A stretch of 47,695 nt of DNA from JAGXQV01 sp964505475 (GCA_964505475.1 CAZDIJ010000017.1:1-47695); one strand, 5' to 3'. Counted from the stretch's first letter, positions 25,939 to 35,239 are shown. The notes: a model not told the origin generated them from the sequence alone. Program-made: numbers and translations.

Positions 25939-26401
25939 TCTTGCCCTGGCGCAGCGGCCGCTTCACCTTGTCGCCGCCGAGCGGCGCGATCTTGCCCGCG
26001 CACTGTTTGGCAACCAACTGGGAGAGCGTGATCGAGGATAGGTATTCGATGATTTTGGCGTTCAGGGTCACCCATAAATCATGGGTCATGCACTCGTGTT
26101 CGTCGTGGCAATTGCCCAATCCGCCGCACTGTGTGGCGTCGATCGGCTCGTCCACCGCCTGGATGATGTCGGACACCACGATCTCTTCCATCGGCTTGGC
26201 CAGGTAATAGCCGCCACCGGGGCCGCGCACACTTTCCACCAAGCCGTAGCGGCGCAGCTTGCCGAACAATTGTTCGAGATACGACAGGGAAATCTTCTGC
26301 CGTTCGCTGATGCCGGCCAAAGTCACCGGGCCGCCGCCCTGGCGCATCGCCAAATCGAGCATGGCCGTTACGGCGAAACGGCCCTTGGTTGTCAAGCGCA
26401 T
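25919..26401 (-). CDS. iscR: Iron-sulfur-sensing repressor IscR
   Basis: The product has 160 residues, an Rrf2-family regulator. The winged helix starts MRLTTKGRFAVTAMLDLA, and the cluster ligands lie in CGGLGNCHDEHECMTH (three cysteines and a His). With a [2Fe-2S] cluster IscR represses the isc operon through type-1 sites; a strong match lies on its own promoter. The start ATG 26401 fits the family better than one five codons upstream. It heads the operon iscR, desulfurase, iscS, iscU, iscA, hscB, hscA, fdx, iscX. Confidence 0.95.
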   Translation of the reverse strand: MRLTTKGRFAVTAMLDLAMRQGGGPVTLAGISERQKISLSYLEQLFGKLRRYGLVESVRGPGGGYYLAKPMEEIVVSDIIQAVDEPIDATQCGGLGNCHDEHECMTHDLWVTLNAKIIEYLSSITLSQLVAKQCAGKIAPLGGDKVKRPLRQGKNVAGIL

Positions 26402-26432
26402 ACTATGTACCCCCAATGGATTTGATGGCCAA

Positions 26433-26465
26433 ACTATACAATACCTTATTATTTTAGTCTACTAT
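26433..26465 (-). promoter_or_regulatory. iscR promoter with IscR type-1 site
   Basis: On the minus strand: -35 TAGACT (26461-26456), 17-bp spacer, -10 TATAGT (26438-26433), so transcription would begin near 26426. The 25-bp stretch 26441-26465 matches the E. coli type-1 consensus (ATASYYGACTRWWWYAGTC followed by RRSTAT) at 22 of 25 positions and covers the -35 and spacer. The site overlaps the last codons of cysE. Confidence 0.85.
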
Positions 26466-27206
26466 TTTGTTCAAGTAGTTCACATCGAATGCATCAGCCA
26501 CGGCGGCGTCCTGTTCGATTTCCATACCGCATTTTTTCATCTGCTCCAGAATCAGAACAATGCGCTGATCGGTGACTGCGGCATGATCGAGCATGGCGTG
26601 AATGGCCTTGACGATGGGATCGTTCATATCCTCGCTGATGGCATAGGCGGAAAATCCCATTTGCCGCGCCTGGTTTTCACGCATCTCGGCTTTGCTGCTA
26701 TCCAGGATGCGCGCCGGTATCCCCACGGCCGTCGCACCTGGCGGCACGTCTTTGACCACCACGGCATTGGAGCCGACCTTGGCCCCTTCGCCGATGGTAA
26801 TCGGCCCGAGTATCTTGGCGCCCGCGCCTACCACCACCCCGCGTTGCAGGGTCGGATGGCGCTTGCCCTGACGCCACGACGTCCCCCCCAGAGTAACCCC
26901 GTGATAGAGGGTGCAATCGTCGCCGATTTCGGCGGTTTCGCCGATCACCACGCCCATTCCATGGTCGATGAAAAACCGCCGGCCGATGGTCGCTCCGGGA
27001 TGGATTTCGATGCCGGTCAACCAGCGCCCGAGAAAAGACAGGAAACGCGCCGGCCATTTCAGCCCCCAGCGCCACAAACGCCAGGACAGGCGATACACCA
27101 GCAGGGCATGCACCCCCGGGTAGGTGGTCAGCACCTCCCAGGTGGAACGCGCCGCCGGGTCACGCTCGAATACAACCGATATGTCTTCGCGCAGGTGATT
27201 GAACAC
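26454..27206 (-). CDS. cysE: Serine O-acetyltransferase
   Basis: The product has 250 residues. The helical N-terminal part precedes a left-handed beta-helix of hexapeptide repeats (IGRRFFIDHGMGVVIGETAE), with the catalytic His in HGVTLGGTSWRQGKRHP. It makes O-acetylserine for cysteine synthesis. Its place directly before iscR, whose operon consumes cysteine sulfur, is common in betaproteobacteria and other groups. The iscR promoter begins inside the 3' end of this gene. The TrmJ gene lies 53 bases upstream on the same strand. Confidence 0.94.
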   Translation of the reverse strand: MFNHLREDISVVFERDPAARSTWEVLTTYPGVHALLVYRLSWRLWRWGLKWPARFLSFLGRWLTGIEIHPGATIGRRFFIDHGMGVVIGETAEIGDDCTLYHGVTLGGTSWRQGKRHPTLQRGVVVGAGAKILGPITIGEGAKVGSNAVVVKDVPPGATAVGIPARILDSSKAEMRENQARQMGFSAYAISEDMNDPIVKAIHAMLDHAAVTDQRIVLILEQMKKCGMEIEQDAAVADAFDVNYLNKIVD

Positions 27207-27259
27207 GCTTCAGGCCAAAATTTAAGAAAACCCTAATATTATATTGTGGACTCGGCGAG

Positions 27260-27997
27260 TCAACTATTTTTTCTGCGTGGGTCAACGGAGGTCAGTATCC
27301 CGCGCAAAATATTCACCTCTTCGCGCTCCAGGCGGGTACGCGCGAAGAGCCGCCGCAGGCGATGCATCAAGCGCTTGGGGCTGGCAGGGTCGAGAAAACC
27401 GCTTGCCACCATGACTTGTTCGAGATGCCCGAAGACTCCTTCGACCTCTTCCAGCCCCGCCCAATTGGCCGGCTCATCCGGCGACGCGACCCCCGCCAAT
27501 GCCGCCGTGCGCAATTCATAGGCCAACACCTGAACCGCCGCCGCCAGATTGAGCGAAGCGTATTCCGGGTTGGCGGGAATCAGCACCCGCATCTGGCAAC
27601 GGTCTACCTCGTCGTTGGTGAGGCCGCTGGTTTCCGCGCCAAACACCAACGCCACCCCGCCCCGCCCCGCCTCCGCCAGCAACTGCGGCGCGGCATCGCG
27701 CGGCGCCAGCGGCGGCAGCGACAAATCGCGGCGGCGCGATGTCAACGCCGCCGCCAACACCGTCCCCGTCAAGGCCTCGTCGAGCGAGGCACAGACCGTC
27801 GCGCCTTCGAGCACGTCCAGCGCCCCGGAGGAACGCGCCGTCGCTTCGGGATCGGGATAGCGCCGCGGATTGACCAGATAGAGCCGCTTCAGCCCCATGG
27901 TTTTCATCGCCCGTGCCGCCGCCCCAATATTTCCGGGGTGGGAAGGATGGCTCAAAACGACGCGAATATTTTCAAGAACGGCAGCGGATTTCATCAT
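27260..27997 (-). CDS. trmJ: tRNA (Cm32/Um32) methyltransferase TrmJ
   Basis: The product has 245 residues, a SPOUT-class RNA methyltransferase. Motif 1 is VLSHPSHPGNIGAAARAMKTMG, motif 2 ALVFGAETSGLTNDEV, and the knot ends in PANPEYASLNLAAAVQVLAYELR. TrmJ methylates ribose of residue 32 in several tRNAs. The usual place upstream of cysE and iscR and opposite suhB supports the name. The start is put at ATG 27997, giving a family-like N-terminus; ATG 27994 is equally possible. No strong ribosome-binding site is seen. Confidence 0.9.
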   Translation of the reverse strand: MMKSAAVLENIRVVLSHPSHPGNIGAAARAMKTMGLKRLYLVNPRRYPDPEATARSSGALDVLEGATVCASLDEALTGTVLAAALTSRRRDLSLPPLAPRDAAPQLLAEAGRGGVALVFGAETSGLTNDEVDRCQMRVLIPANPEYASLNLAAAVQVLAYELRTAALAGVASPDEPANWAGLEEVEGVFGHLEQVMVASGFLDPASPKRLMHRLRRLFARTRLEREEVNILRGILTSVDPRRKNS

Positions 27998-28057
27998 TGA
28001 AGCGGAATCATTTAAAATGGCAGGCCAATTTGGCATTCGACTGGAAGTTCCTTACCC

Positions 28058-28852
28058 ATGCACCCCATGCTCACTATCGCGGTCAAGGCCGCACGCCGCG
28101 CCGGCGGCGTCATCAACCGCGCCTCCCGCGATCTCGACTCGCTCACCGTCACGAGCAAGCGCCACAACGATTTCGTCAGCGAGGTAGACCAGGCCGCCGA
28201 AGCCGCCATCATCGAGACCCTGCTCGACGCCTACCCGAAGCATGCGATTTTAGCAGAAGAAAGCGGCGAGCAAGGCGACTCGGAATACGTGTGGATCATC
28301 GACCCACTCGACGGCACCACCAATTTCCTCCACGGTTTTCCCCAATATGCGGTCTCCATCGCGCTAGCCCACAAGGGCGTCCTGTCGCAGGCGGTGATTT
28401 ACGACCCCAGCCGCAACGACCTGTTCACCGCCAGCCGCGGCGCCGGCGCATTTCTCAACGAACGGCGCCTGCGCGTCAGCAAGCGCAAGCAGCTCGACGA
28501 AGCACTGATAGGCACAGGCTTCCCTTTCCGCGACTTTACTCATCTCGATGCCTACATGGCGATGTTCCGCGACCTGGTGCAAAAGACTTCCGGCGTACGC
28601 CGCCCCGGCTCGGCCGCACTCGACCTCGCCTACACGGCGGCGGGACGTTTCGACGGATTCTGGGAAATCGGCCTGAGCAAGTGGGACATCGCCGCCGGCT
28701 GCCTGCTGGTACAAGAAGCCGGCGGCCTGGTGAGTGATTTCAGCGGCAATGAAAACCACCTGGAAAGCGGCAACATCATCGCCGGCAGCCCGAGGATTTT
28801 CCATCAGCTGCTGCAAACCATCACCCCGCACCTGACGCCGACGCTCAAATAA
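28058..28852 (+). CDS. suhB: Inositol monophosphatase family protein SuhB
   Basis: The product has 264 residues. Metal-binding motifs of the family are present: EESGEQ near residue 67, IDPLDGTTNF near residues 86-95 and WDIAAG near residue 212. SuhB hydrolyses inositol phosphates in vitro and in E. coli also acts with NusA in rRNA antitermination complexes. It is transcribed divergently from trmJ. No terminator is evident downstream; a 520-base gap follows. Confidence 0.94.
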   Translation: MHPMLTIAVKAARRAGGVINRASRDLDSLTVTSKRHNDFVSEVDQAAEAAIIETLLDAYPKHAILAEESGEQGDSEYVWIIDPLDGTTNFLHGFPQYAVSIALAHKGVLSQAVIYDPSRNDLFTASRGAGAFLNERRLRVSKRKQLDEALIGTGFPFRDFTHLDAYMAMFRDLVQKTSGVRRPGSAALDLAYTAAGRFDGFWEIGLSKWDIAAGCLLVQEAGGLVSDFSGNENHLESGNIIAGSPRIFHQLLQTITPHLTPTLK

Positions 28853-29372
28853 GCGCAGGGCAGCCGGTAACCGCGCCTCCGCGACAAAGCCGCTACGAGA
28901 GTAAATCAGCCCGCGTTTTCAGCCCCCATGCAACCGGGATAAGCTGAAAAGCCGGGTAGAAACATTGCCGCCTTCACCATCGGCGGCAAGCCCGCCTGCC
29001 AGCACCGCATGCAGCAGGATAATCAGGATAGAGCGCCATCAGGAACGGCGCGCCCGCCGCAAGCCTCAAGCCTTGCCCGACAAACTCGTCACATTACGAC
29101 AACGTCATGTTTTATCACATTTTCTCACATTCCTTTACATTTTTTTGCATCTGTCCTTAAATTCAAAACGCCTGCTCGTATCCCACACACACCAGAGGGG
29201 GAACGTGCCGAGTGTCGGCAAGACAAGCACCGTTTCGCGCTGGCCTTGCCATTCCCGCCGCAGAATCACAGGGAGGAGAGATATCAAACACAAAACAAGC
29301 ACGACATCACGTTTTCCAAATGCAGTTTCCTGATTCACACACCGGAATTCGAAGCATAGGGAGGTACGCAAA
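28853..29372. other. Gene-free region before the proline-rich protein gene
   Basis: No gene I can support lies here. A T-rich, purine-poor stretch (about 29095-29160) divides GC-rich parts and probably belongs to the promoter region of the downstream gene. Two GGGAGG-type sites are visible, at about 29270 (no frame attached) and at 29360, the ribosome-binding site of the next gene. Short frames on both strands lack codon-bias support. Confidence 0.55.
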
Positions 29373-31500
29373 ATGAGTCCGCAATACAAGACAACCATCA
29401 TCGCGGCATCGCTCGCCGCGATTTTTGGCAGCAGCGCGCTGCATGCAGCCGACGCGCCACCGACCGGCGACCTGCCGGCAGCGCTCAAGAGCGAAGTACA
29501 AACCGCCCTACCGGGCGCAACCGTTGGCAACGATGGGCAGATCACCGTAGGCAACGCGGTTTTTGTTCCGCTGCTGCCGCCTGGTTACGATCCCACCAAG
29601 GTGTCGGCTAAATTGGCTGATTTCAAACAGCAGGCCGACGGCTCATTCATCAACCCCAACAACAACATGCAATTCGTGCCGCTGCAAGCCACGCCGGGCG
29701 AATTGCCGAGACTGCCCGACAGTTTCACGCCGCTTGCCGGCAACCTGCTTCCGGGCAATTTCCAACCGCCCGCCGGTTTCGTCGAAAATGCCAAGGCGCC
29801 ATTGCCGCCGGGCGTGACCGTGCCGCCAAAACCCCCAGTCAGCCTGGTGGCCGACATGGAAAATGCCGGCATCATCCCGAAAGGCATGGTCACCTTCAAT
29901 AGCGACGGCTCGGTGCAATTAAGCGACGGCAAGGCCTACCTTCCTTTCGCACCACCGACTTCCCAGCAAGGAAAGCTGAAAGCCGGCAACCAACCCTCGC
30001 TATCCGTTGACAACAAAACCGGTGCGATCACCTTTCCCGATGGCACCCAATTCGTCCCGTTGGTCAAGGGCGCCAACCCCGGCGACATGACCCTGCCCTC
30101 CGACTACGTACCGCCGAGCGACGTTGCACTGCCCAAGCAAGTCAACCTACCGCCGCAGTTCGTGATTCCGCCAAAGATGCCGCTACCCCCCGGAATTACG
30201 CTGCCTGCCGGGGTAACCATTCCGAGCGACTATCAGTACACCATTCCGCCAGGTACCGTTCTGCCGCCCGGCGCCAACATTCCTCCCATGGTGCAGGTGT
30301 CGCCCGATGTCGCGGTTCCACCCGGCATTACCTTGCCGCCCGGCACGCAGGTCAACGGTAACGCCGCGCTGCCCAAAGGCGCGCAAATTCTGCCTAATGG
30401 GGCGGTGGTCATTCCCGGCACGACGATTCCAAACGGCATCACTCCGCCGACCACCTGGACGCCGCCCACCGGCGTGGCCAAGCAGACCGACGGCAGCTAC
30501 TATGTGCCGCCGCCACCGAAAAACGGTTACGACATGCCGCCGCCGCCCAAGGAAGTGCTGGCCGATGGCTCCATCGTTGTCAGTCCGCCGCCAGACCCCA
30601 AAATGATTCCACCCAATGCGACGATTTTGCCGAACGGCAACATCATGCTGCCGCCCCCTCCGTTTATGGGCAAGATCGACGACAACGGCAAGCTGCAACA
30701 ACCCACTGGTCTCGGCGTACAAGGCCAGATGCCGCTGGATTTCAAACCGCAGATGCAGCAAGGGGCGGCCATCAACGGCGCCTTTGACCCGGCCAAGATG
30801 AATGCCTCCGGCCAAGTCACCATGACCCTGCCTCCCGGCGTACCGCCGCCAGCCGGCGCGACGAAAAATTCGGACGGCACCTACACCATGCCGCCGCCGA
30901 CAGGATTCCAGGCGCCGACCGTGGGACCCAATGGGCAGATGACCATTCAACTACCGCCCAACGCACCGTTGCCCCCGGGGGCAACGCGCAATCCCGACGG
31001 CACGGTGGTTTTTGGTCCGCCGCCGCCGCCGCCCACCAATCAGGCTCCGACCGGCTCGACATTGCCGCCGCCTCCGCCGGGCTGCGCGCCGGGAGCGATA
31101 TGCACAGCGCCTCCTCCGGGCGGCACCACGCCTCCGCCGGGCGGCACCACGCCTCCGCCGGGCGGCACCACGCCCCCGCCGGGCGGCACCACGCCCCCGC
31201 CGGGCGGCACCACGCCTCCGCCGGGCGGCANNNNNNNNNNNNNNNNNNNNNNNNNNNNNNNNNNNNNNNNNNNNNNNNNNNNNNNNNNNNNNNNNNNNNN
31301 NNNNNNNNNNNNNNNNNNNNNNNNNNNNNNGCGGCACCACGCCTCCGCCGGGCGGCACCACGCCCCCGCCGGGCGGCACCACGCCTCCGCCGGGCGGCAC
31401 CACGCCTCCGCCGGGCGGCACCACGCCCCCGCCGGGCGATACCGCGCCTCCACCGCCTCCACCGCCTCCACCGCCGCCGCCTCCGCCGCCTGGACCATGA
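29373..31500 (+). CDS. Exported proline-rich protein with GGTTPPP repeats
   Basis: I do not recognise a family. A signal peptide (cleavage near ALHA-AD) is followed by four loosely repeated segments with the pattern DGxIxxxxxxFVPL (about residues 55-240), then a long stretch of short LPPGxxxP turns (about 240-560). Next comes a tandem array of GGTTPPP, and the end is 15 consecutive prolines plus Gly-Pro. GGGAGG precedes the ATG. The 100-N gap at 31231-31330 shifts the frame if taken literally; in the natural frame the gene ends at TGA 31500. Poly-proline will need elongation factor P. The protein is probably extended, in the periplasm or cell surface. Confidence 0.8.
31119..31434 (+). repeat. 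21-bp tandem repeat encoding GGTTPPP, with 100-N gap
   Basis: The unit is GGCGGCACCACGCC followed by TCCGCCG or CCCGCCG. Five full copies precede the gap (31231-31330), which starts 7 bases into a unit; after the gap comes a copy lacking one base, then four full copies. For the repeat phase and reading frame to hold, the missing length must be 15 plus a multiple of 21. Confidence 0.92.
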
Positions 31501-31590
31501 TGGGCTAGGTTAGAACGGCGCTCAAGCAGTTGGCCTTTTCTGTTGAAACGATGCCCAAAGCATTCGGAGGCTGAAAAGGAAAATTCAGAA

Positions 31591-31618
31591 GCCCCCGTTG
31601 GAAACAACGGGGGCTTTT
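31591..31618 (+). terminator. Intrinsic terminator after the proline-rich gene
   Basis: GCCCCCGTTG (31591-31600) and CAACGGGGGC (31605-31614) form a 10-bp stem with a GAAA loop, followed by TTTTG. Confidence 0.9.
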
Positions 31619-31865
31619 GTTCGTCCGGCATATTGTTTGACGGAATTGAAGGGATGCAATCGGATAACTGACGCGTCGGGAAGTGCGCCGATTCCCCGAT
31701 CATGGCACCGAGCGGCTGATGAGTTGCGCTTGGAAAAACTTCCGTTCTGAGAGCTGGTCTTGGCTGATAATATATTATCCGGGCTGCAACAATCAGAAAC
31801 CTAACGCATTAGCGGGTATAAATGCATGCAGTCACCATCGCTCGACCATGGTCACAGGAAGCACC
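31619..31865. promoter_or_regulatory. Upstream region of mutS with a 14-bp palindrome
   Basis: Together with the terminator this fills the 365 bases between the proline-rich gene and mutS. GATAATATATTATC (31766-31779) is a perfect palindrome in an otherwise mixed region, about 90 bases before the mutS start, and contains -10-like TAATAT. It could be part of the mutS promoter or an operator. No good -35 was found. Confidence 0.4.
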
Positions 31866-34481
31866 ATGAAACACAATCAACGCGTTACGACTTCATTAAT
31901 GGAAAAACAACACGCCACAAGCAAAAATACCCCTGTCCATACGCCGATGATGCAGCAATATCTGCGCATCAAGGCGGAACATCCAGATATGCTGCTGTTT
32001 TACCGGATGGGGGATTTTTACGAGCTGTTTTTCGACGATGCCGAAAAAGCGGCGCAATTGCTCGACATCACCCTCACCACGCGCGGCGCCTCCGCCGGAC
32101 AGCCAATCAAGATGGCGGGCGTACCCTATCATGCGGTCGAGCAATATCTCGCCAAGCTGGTGAAACTCGGCAAGGCGGTGGCGATTTGCGAACAGACCGG
32201 CGATCCGGCCACCTCGAAAGGACCGGTGGAACGCCAAGTTACCCGTATCGTCACGCCCGGCACCTTAACCGATGCCGCCCTGCTCGACGAACGGCGCGAC
32301 AATCTCTTGCTGGCCGCGGCAATGCACAAGGGCATTGTCGGCTTGGCCTGGCTCAATCTTGCCAGCGGACGCTTCACTCTCAGCGAAATTCCCGACCGGC
32401 AACTCGCGGCGGCGCTGGAGCGCCTGAAACCTTCGGAACTGTTGCTGCCGGAGGAGGTGAAGTTTGCACCGCCACCGGCGCTAAAGTGTGCAATCAAGCC
32501 GCTGCCAGGCTGGCAATTCGACCTGGACGGCAGCATACAGGCGCTGTGCCGCCAATTCTCCACGCTCGATCTGAACGGCTTCGGCTGCGCCGGACTGCAC
32601 CCGGCGCTGCAAGCCGCCGGCGCATTGCTCGGCTATGCCCGTTCCACGCAATGCGGCGCCCTGCCGCACATCACCGGAATGCAGGTGGAGCACGAAGACA
32701 GCTATATCCGCCTCGACGCGGCGGCCCGGCGCAACCTGGAAATCAGCGAAACGCTGCGCGGCGAAGCGGCGCCCACCCTGCTTTCTCTACTCGACACCTG
32801 CGCCTGCGGCATGGGCAGCCGTTTGCTGCGCCACTGGCTGCACCATCCGCTACGCGACCGTGAAATCCTGCGCAACCGCCTCGATGCCGTCGCCGCATTC
32901 AAGGAAAGCCACGACGAAGCGCCTCATGTCGCCATACACGCCAGCCTGCGCCGGACAGCGGATATTGAACGCATCACCGCGCGCATCGCCCTGAAATCGG
33001 CGCGCCCGCGCGACCTCTCCGGCCTGCGCGACAGCTTGGCGCTACTGCCGGAACTGCAAGTGCTCCTCACGCCGCTCGATAGCCCGCGACTCCGACAAAT
33101 TCACGCATCTCTGCACGATCCGTACAACCTATCCGCATTGCTGCGCAACGCCATCCGGCAAGAGCCGGCATCGGTGCTGCGCGACGGCGGCGTCATCGCC
33201 GACGGCTACGATGCCGAACTGGACGAACTGCGCGCCATCCAGAACAACTGCGGGGAATTCCTGGTGGCGCTGGAAAGCCGCGAGCGCGAGCGCACCGGCA
33301 TCGCCACCCTGAAAGTCGAATACAACCGCGTGCACGGTTTTTATATCGAGGTCAGCCACGCCCAGGCCGGCAAGGTGCCGGACGATTACCGCCGCCGCCA
33401 GACCCTGAAAAACGCCGAACGCTACATCACGCCGGAACTCAAGACCTTCGAGGACAAGGCGCTGTCCGCCGCCGACCGCGCCCTGGCGCGGGAAAAGCTG
33501 CTCTACGATACGCTCCTGGAAATGCTCCAGCCGCACATCCCGGCACTCCAGGCGATTGCCGCCGCCGTCGCCGAAACCGATGTGCTGGCGGCGCTGGCGG
33601 AGCGGGCGCAAACACTTGACTTGACGCCCCCCGAATTCACCGATGAAAGCGTGATCGAAATCACCGGAGGACGCCATCCGGTTGTGGAAAGCCAAACCGA
33701 CAACTTCATCGCCAACGATACGATCCTGTCGCGTAGCCGGCAAATGCTGCTCGTCACCGGCCCCAACATGGGCGGCAAATCCACCTACATGCGCCAGACC
33801 GCCTTGATCGCGCTGCTCGCCCACTGCGGCAGCTTCGTCCCGGCGCAAAGCGCCCGCCTCGGACCGATCGACCAGATATTCACCCGCATCGGCGCCTCCG
33901 ACGATTTGGCCGGCGGCCGCTCGACCTTCATGGTGGAAATGACCGAAGCGGCGAGCATCCTCCACAACGCCACCGAAAACAGCCTGGTGCTGCTCGATGA
34001 AATCGGCCGCGGCACCTCGACCTTCGACGGCCTGGCGCTGGCCTGGGCGATCGCCCGCCAGCTCATAGAAAAAAACCGCAGTTATACCCTGTTCGCCACC
34101 CATTATTTTGAACTCACCCGCCTGGCACAGGATTACCGCCAGATCGCCAACGTCCACCTGGATGCCATCGAACACCGCGACCACATCGTCTTCCTGCACA
34201 GCGTCGAGGAAGGCCCGGCGAGCCAGAGTTATGGCCTGCAAGTCGCGCAACTGGCGGGGATTCCCGGGAACGTCATCCAGGCGGCGAGAAAACGCCTGGC
34301 GCAACTGGAACAGCAAGGTATGGTCGGCGGCGCACAGGGCGATCTATTCAGCGCCTTGCCGCAGCAGCCGGAACCGTCGCTGTCGCCCACGGATGAAATC
34401 CTATCCGCCCTAGACCCCGACGATCTAAGCCCGAAAGCCGCGCTGGAACTGGTATACCGCCTGAAAAAGCTGCTGCCTTGA
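31866..34481 (+). CDS. mutS: DNA mismatch repair protein MutS
   Basis: The product has 871 residues. The mismatch-reading motif is FYRMGDFYELFF near residue 40, with the Phe-x-Glu that stacks on the mispair. The ATPase shows Walker A TGPNMGGKSTYMRQTA, Walker B LVLLDEIGRGTSTFDG and the dimer-interface block ATHYFEL. A C-terminal helical tail follows. It starts repair by finding mismatches and recruiting MutL. ATG 31866 is preceded by AGGA at a suitable distance; ATG 31899 would be closer to the family's start but lacks a binding site. The gene appears to be transcribed alone. Confidence 0.95.
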   Translation: MKHNQRVTTSLMEKQHATSKNTPVHTPMMQQYLRIKAEHPDMLLFYRMGDFYELFFDDAEKAAQLLDITLTTRGASAGQPIKMAGVPYHAVEQYLAKLVKLGKAVAICEQTGDPATSKGPVERQVTRIVTPGTLTDAALLDERRDNLLLAAAMHKGIVGLAWLNLASGRFTLSEIPDRQLAAALERLKPSELLLPEEVKFAPPPALKCAIKPLPGWQFDLDGSIQALCRQFSTLDLNGFGCAGLHPALQAAGALLGYARSTQCGALPHITGMQVEHEDSYIRLDAAARRNLEISETLRGEAAPTLLSLLDTCACGMGSRLLRHWLHHPLRDREILRNRLDAVAAFKESHDEAPHVAIHASLRRTADIERITARIALKSARPRDLSGLRDSLALLPELQVLLTPLDSPRLRQIHASLHDPYNLSALLRNAIRQEPASVLRDGGVIADGYDAELDELRAIQNNCGEFLVALESRERERTGIATLKVEYNRVHGFYIEVSHAQAGKVPDDYRRRQTLKNAERYITPELKTFEDKALSAADRALAREKLLYDTLLEMLQPHIPALQAIAAAVAETDVLAALAERAQTLDLTPPEFTDESVIEITGGRHPVVESQTDNFIANDTILSRSRQMLLVTGPNMGGKSTYMRQTALIALLAHCGSFVPAQSARLGPIDQIFTRIGASDDLAGGRSTFMVEMTEAASILHNATENSLVLLDEIGRGTSTFDGLALAWAIARQLIEKNRSYTLFATHYFELTRLAQDYRQIANVHLDAIEHRDHIVFLHSVEEGPASQSYGLQVAQLAGIPGNVIQAARKRLAQLEQQGMVGGAQGDLFSALPQQPEPSLSPTDEILSALDPDDLSPKAALELVYRLKKLLP

Positions 34482-34634
34482 TTGTTAAGAACAAGCACAG
34501 CATATCGAATGCTGGAAATATTCCATGAACATGCTAGAATTCTGTAGTCGGTTGGTACTGCATTGAACTTGATGGCCGATTTCTACTGGTTTTTGTTGGT
34601 TATTGTCATTACTTTGTTAAAGGGAATACAAAAG

Positions 34635-34877
34635 ATGAAACATTCGCTCCTGCTCGCCGCACTGTTGGCCGTTTCTTTGTCCGCTTGCGGCAAAAAAGAA
34701 GAACCCGCTCCTGCCCCCGCTCCGGCTCCGGCTGTTGAAGCTCCGGCTCCCGCCCCGGCTCCTGCTGCTCCGCCCGCCGACGCAGCCGCTCCGGCTGGCG
34801 AGGCTCCCGCTGCCGATGCCGCCAAGCCTGCCGACGGCGCCGCTCCGGCCGCTGCTCCCGCCGAAGAAAAGAAGTAA
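34635..34877 (+). CDS. Small Ala/Pro-rich lipoprotein
   Basis: The product has 80 residues: a signal with lipobox LSAC (Cys at about residue 17) followed by KKEE and then a tail made almost entirely of Ala, Pro, Glu and Asp (PAPAPAPAPAVEAPAPAP). It has no folded domain and would be an extended, acidic lipoprotein anchored in a membrane. AGGGA lies nine bases before ATG 34635. It is followed by a strong terminator. Such short tails occur in many betaproteobacteria with no defined role. Confidence 0.8.
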   Translation: MKHSLLLAALLAVSLSACGKKEEPAPAPAPAPAVEAPAPAPAPAAPPADAAAPAGEAPAADAAKPADGAAPAAAPAEEKK

Positions 34878-34892
34878 TTCTTTATCGGCTGA

Positions 34893-34922
34893 AAAAGCCG
34901 GCCTTCGGGCCGGCTTTTTTTT
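34893..34922 (+). terminator. Intrinsic terminator after the small lipoprotein gene
   Basis: GCCGGCC (34897-34903) and GGCCGGC (34908-34914) with a TTCG loop, followed by eight Ts; an A run upstream extends the pairing. Confidence 0.95.
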
Positions 34923-35120
34923 CGCCTCGGTTTCGCACATGACTGGCGCAATAACGCCACAAAGCCCAATGCCATCCAACCAGAAAGAGATTAGGGATTA
35001 CACGAGAGATGTGAGACAGTGCACCCCTTCATCACCGCAATTGCGCGAAGCTGCTTGAAGCGCCAAGGAATGTGCATATCCGCGCCACGCGGAAAACATG
35101 CTGAAACAGGAAGATTGGTT

Positions 35121-35195
35121 TGGTGGGCGGTACTGGGATCGAACCAGTGACCCCTGCCGTGTGAAGGCAGTGCTCTACCGCTGAGCTAACCGCCC
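35121..35195 (-). tRNA. tRNA-Val (anticodon CAC)
   Basis: A complete 75-base cloverleaf with encoded CCA: acceptor GGGCGGT/ACCGCCC, D arm GCTC/GAGC, anticodon stem CTGCC/GGCAG with loop TTCACAC, T arm ACTGG/CCAGT. The anticodon is CAC, reading GTG. Confidence 0.94.
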
Positions 35196-35239
35196 AAACC
35201 CTGAAGAAGCGCGATTAAATCACATTTTTCCAGCCCCGG

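Noticed and set aside
28917..28960. Possible c-di-GMP (GEMM) riboswitch before the proline-rich gene
   Set aside because: Only a short part (ATGCAACC and GAAAAGCCGGGTA) recalls the motif; the receptor stem and the second helix cannot be formed.
29009..29359. Open frame of 116 codons before the proline-rich gene
   Set aside because: Its codon use and composition are unlike neighbouring genes, it overlaps the AT-rich promoter-like stretch, and it has no recognisable domain.
31119..31434. Possible CRISPR array
   Set aside because: The 21-bp units are directly adjacent without spacers and encode GGTTPPP in frame, so this is a coding tandem repeat.
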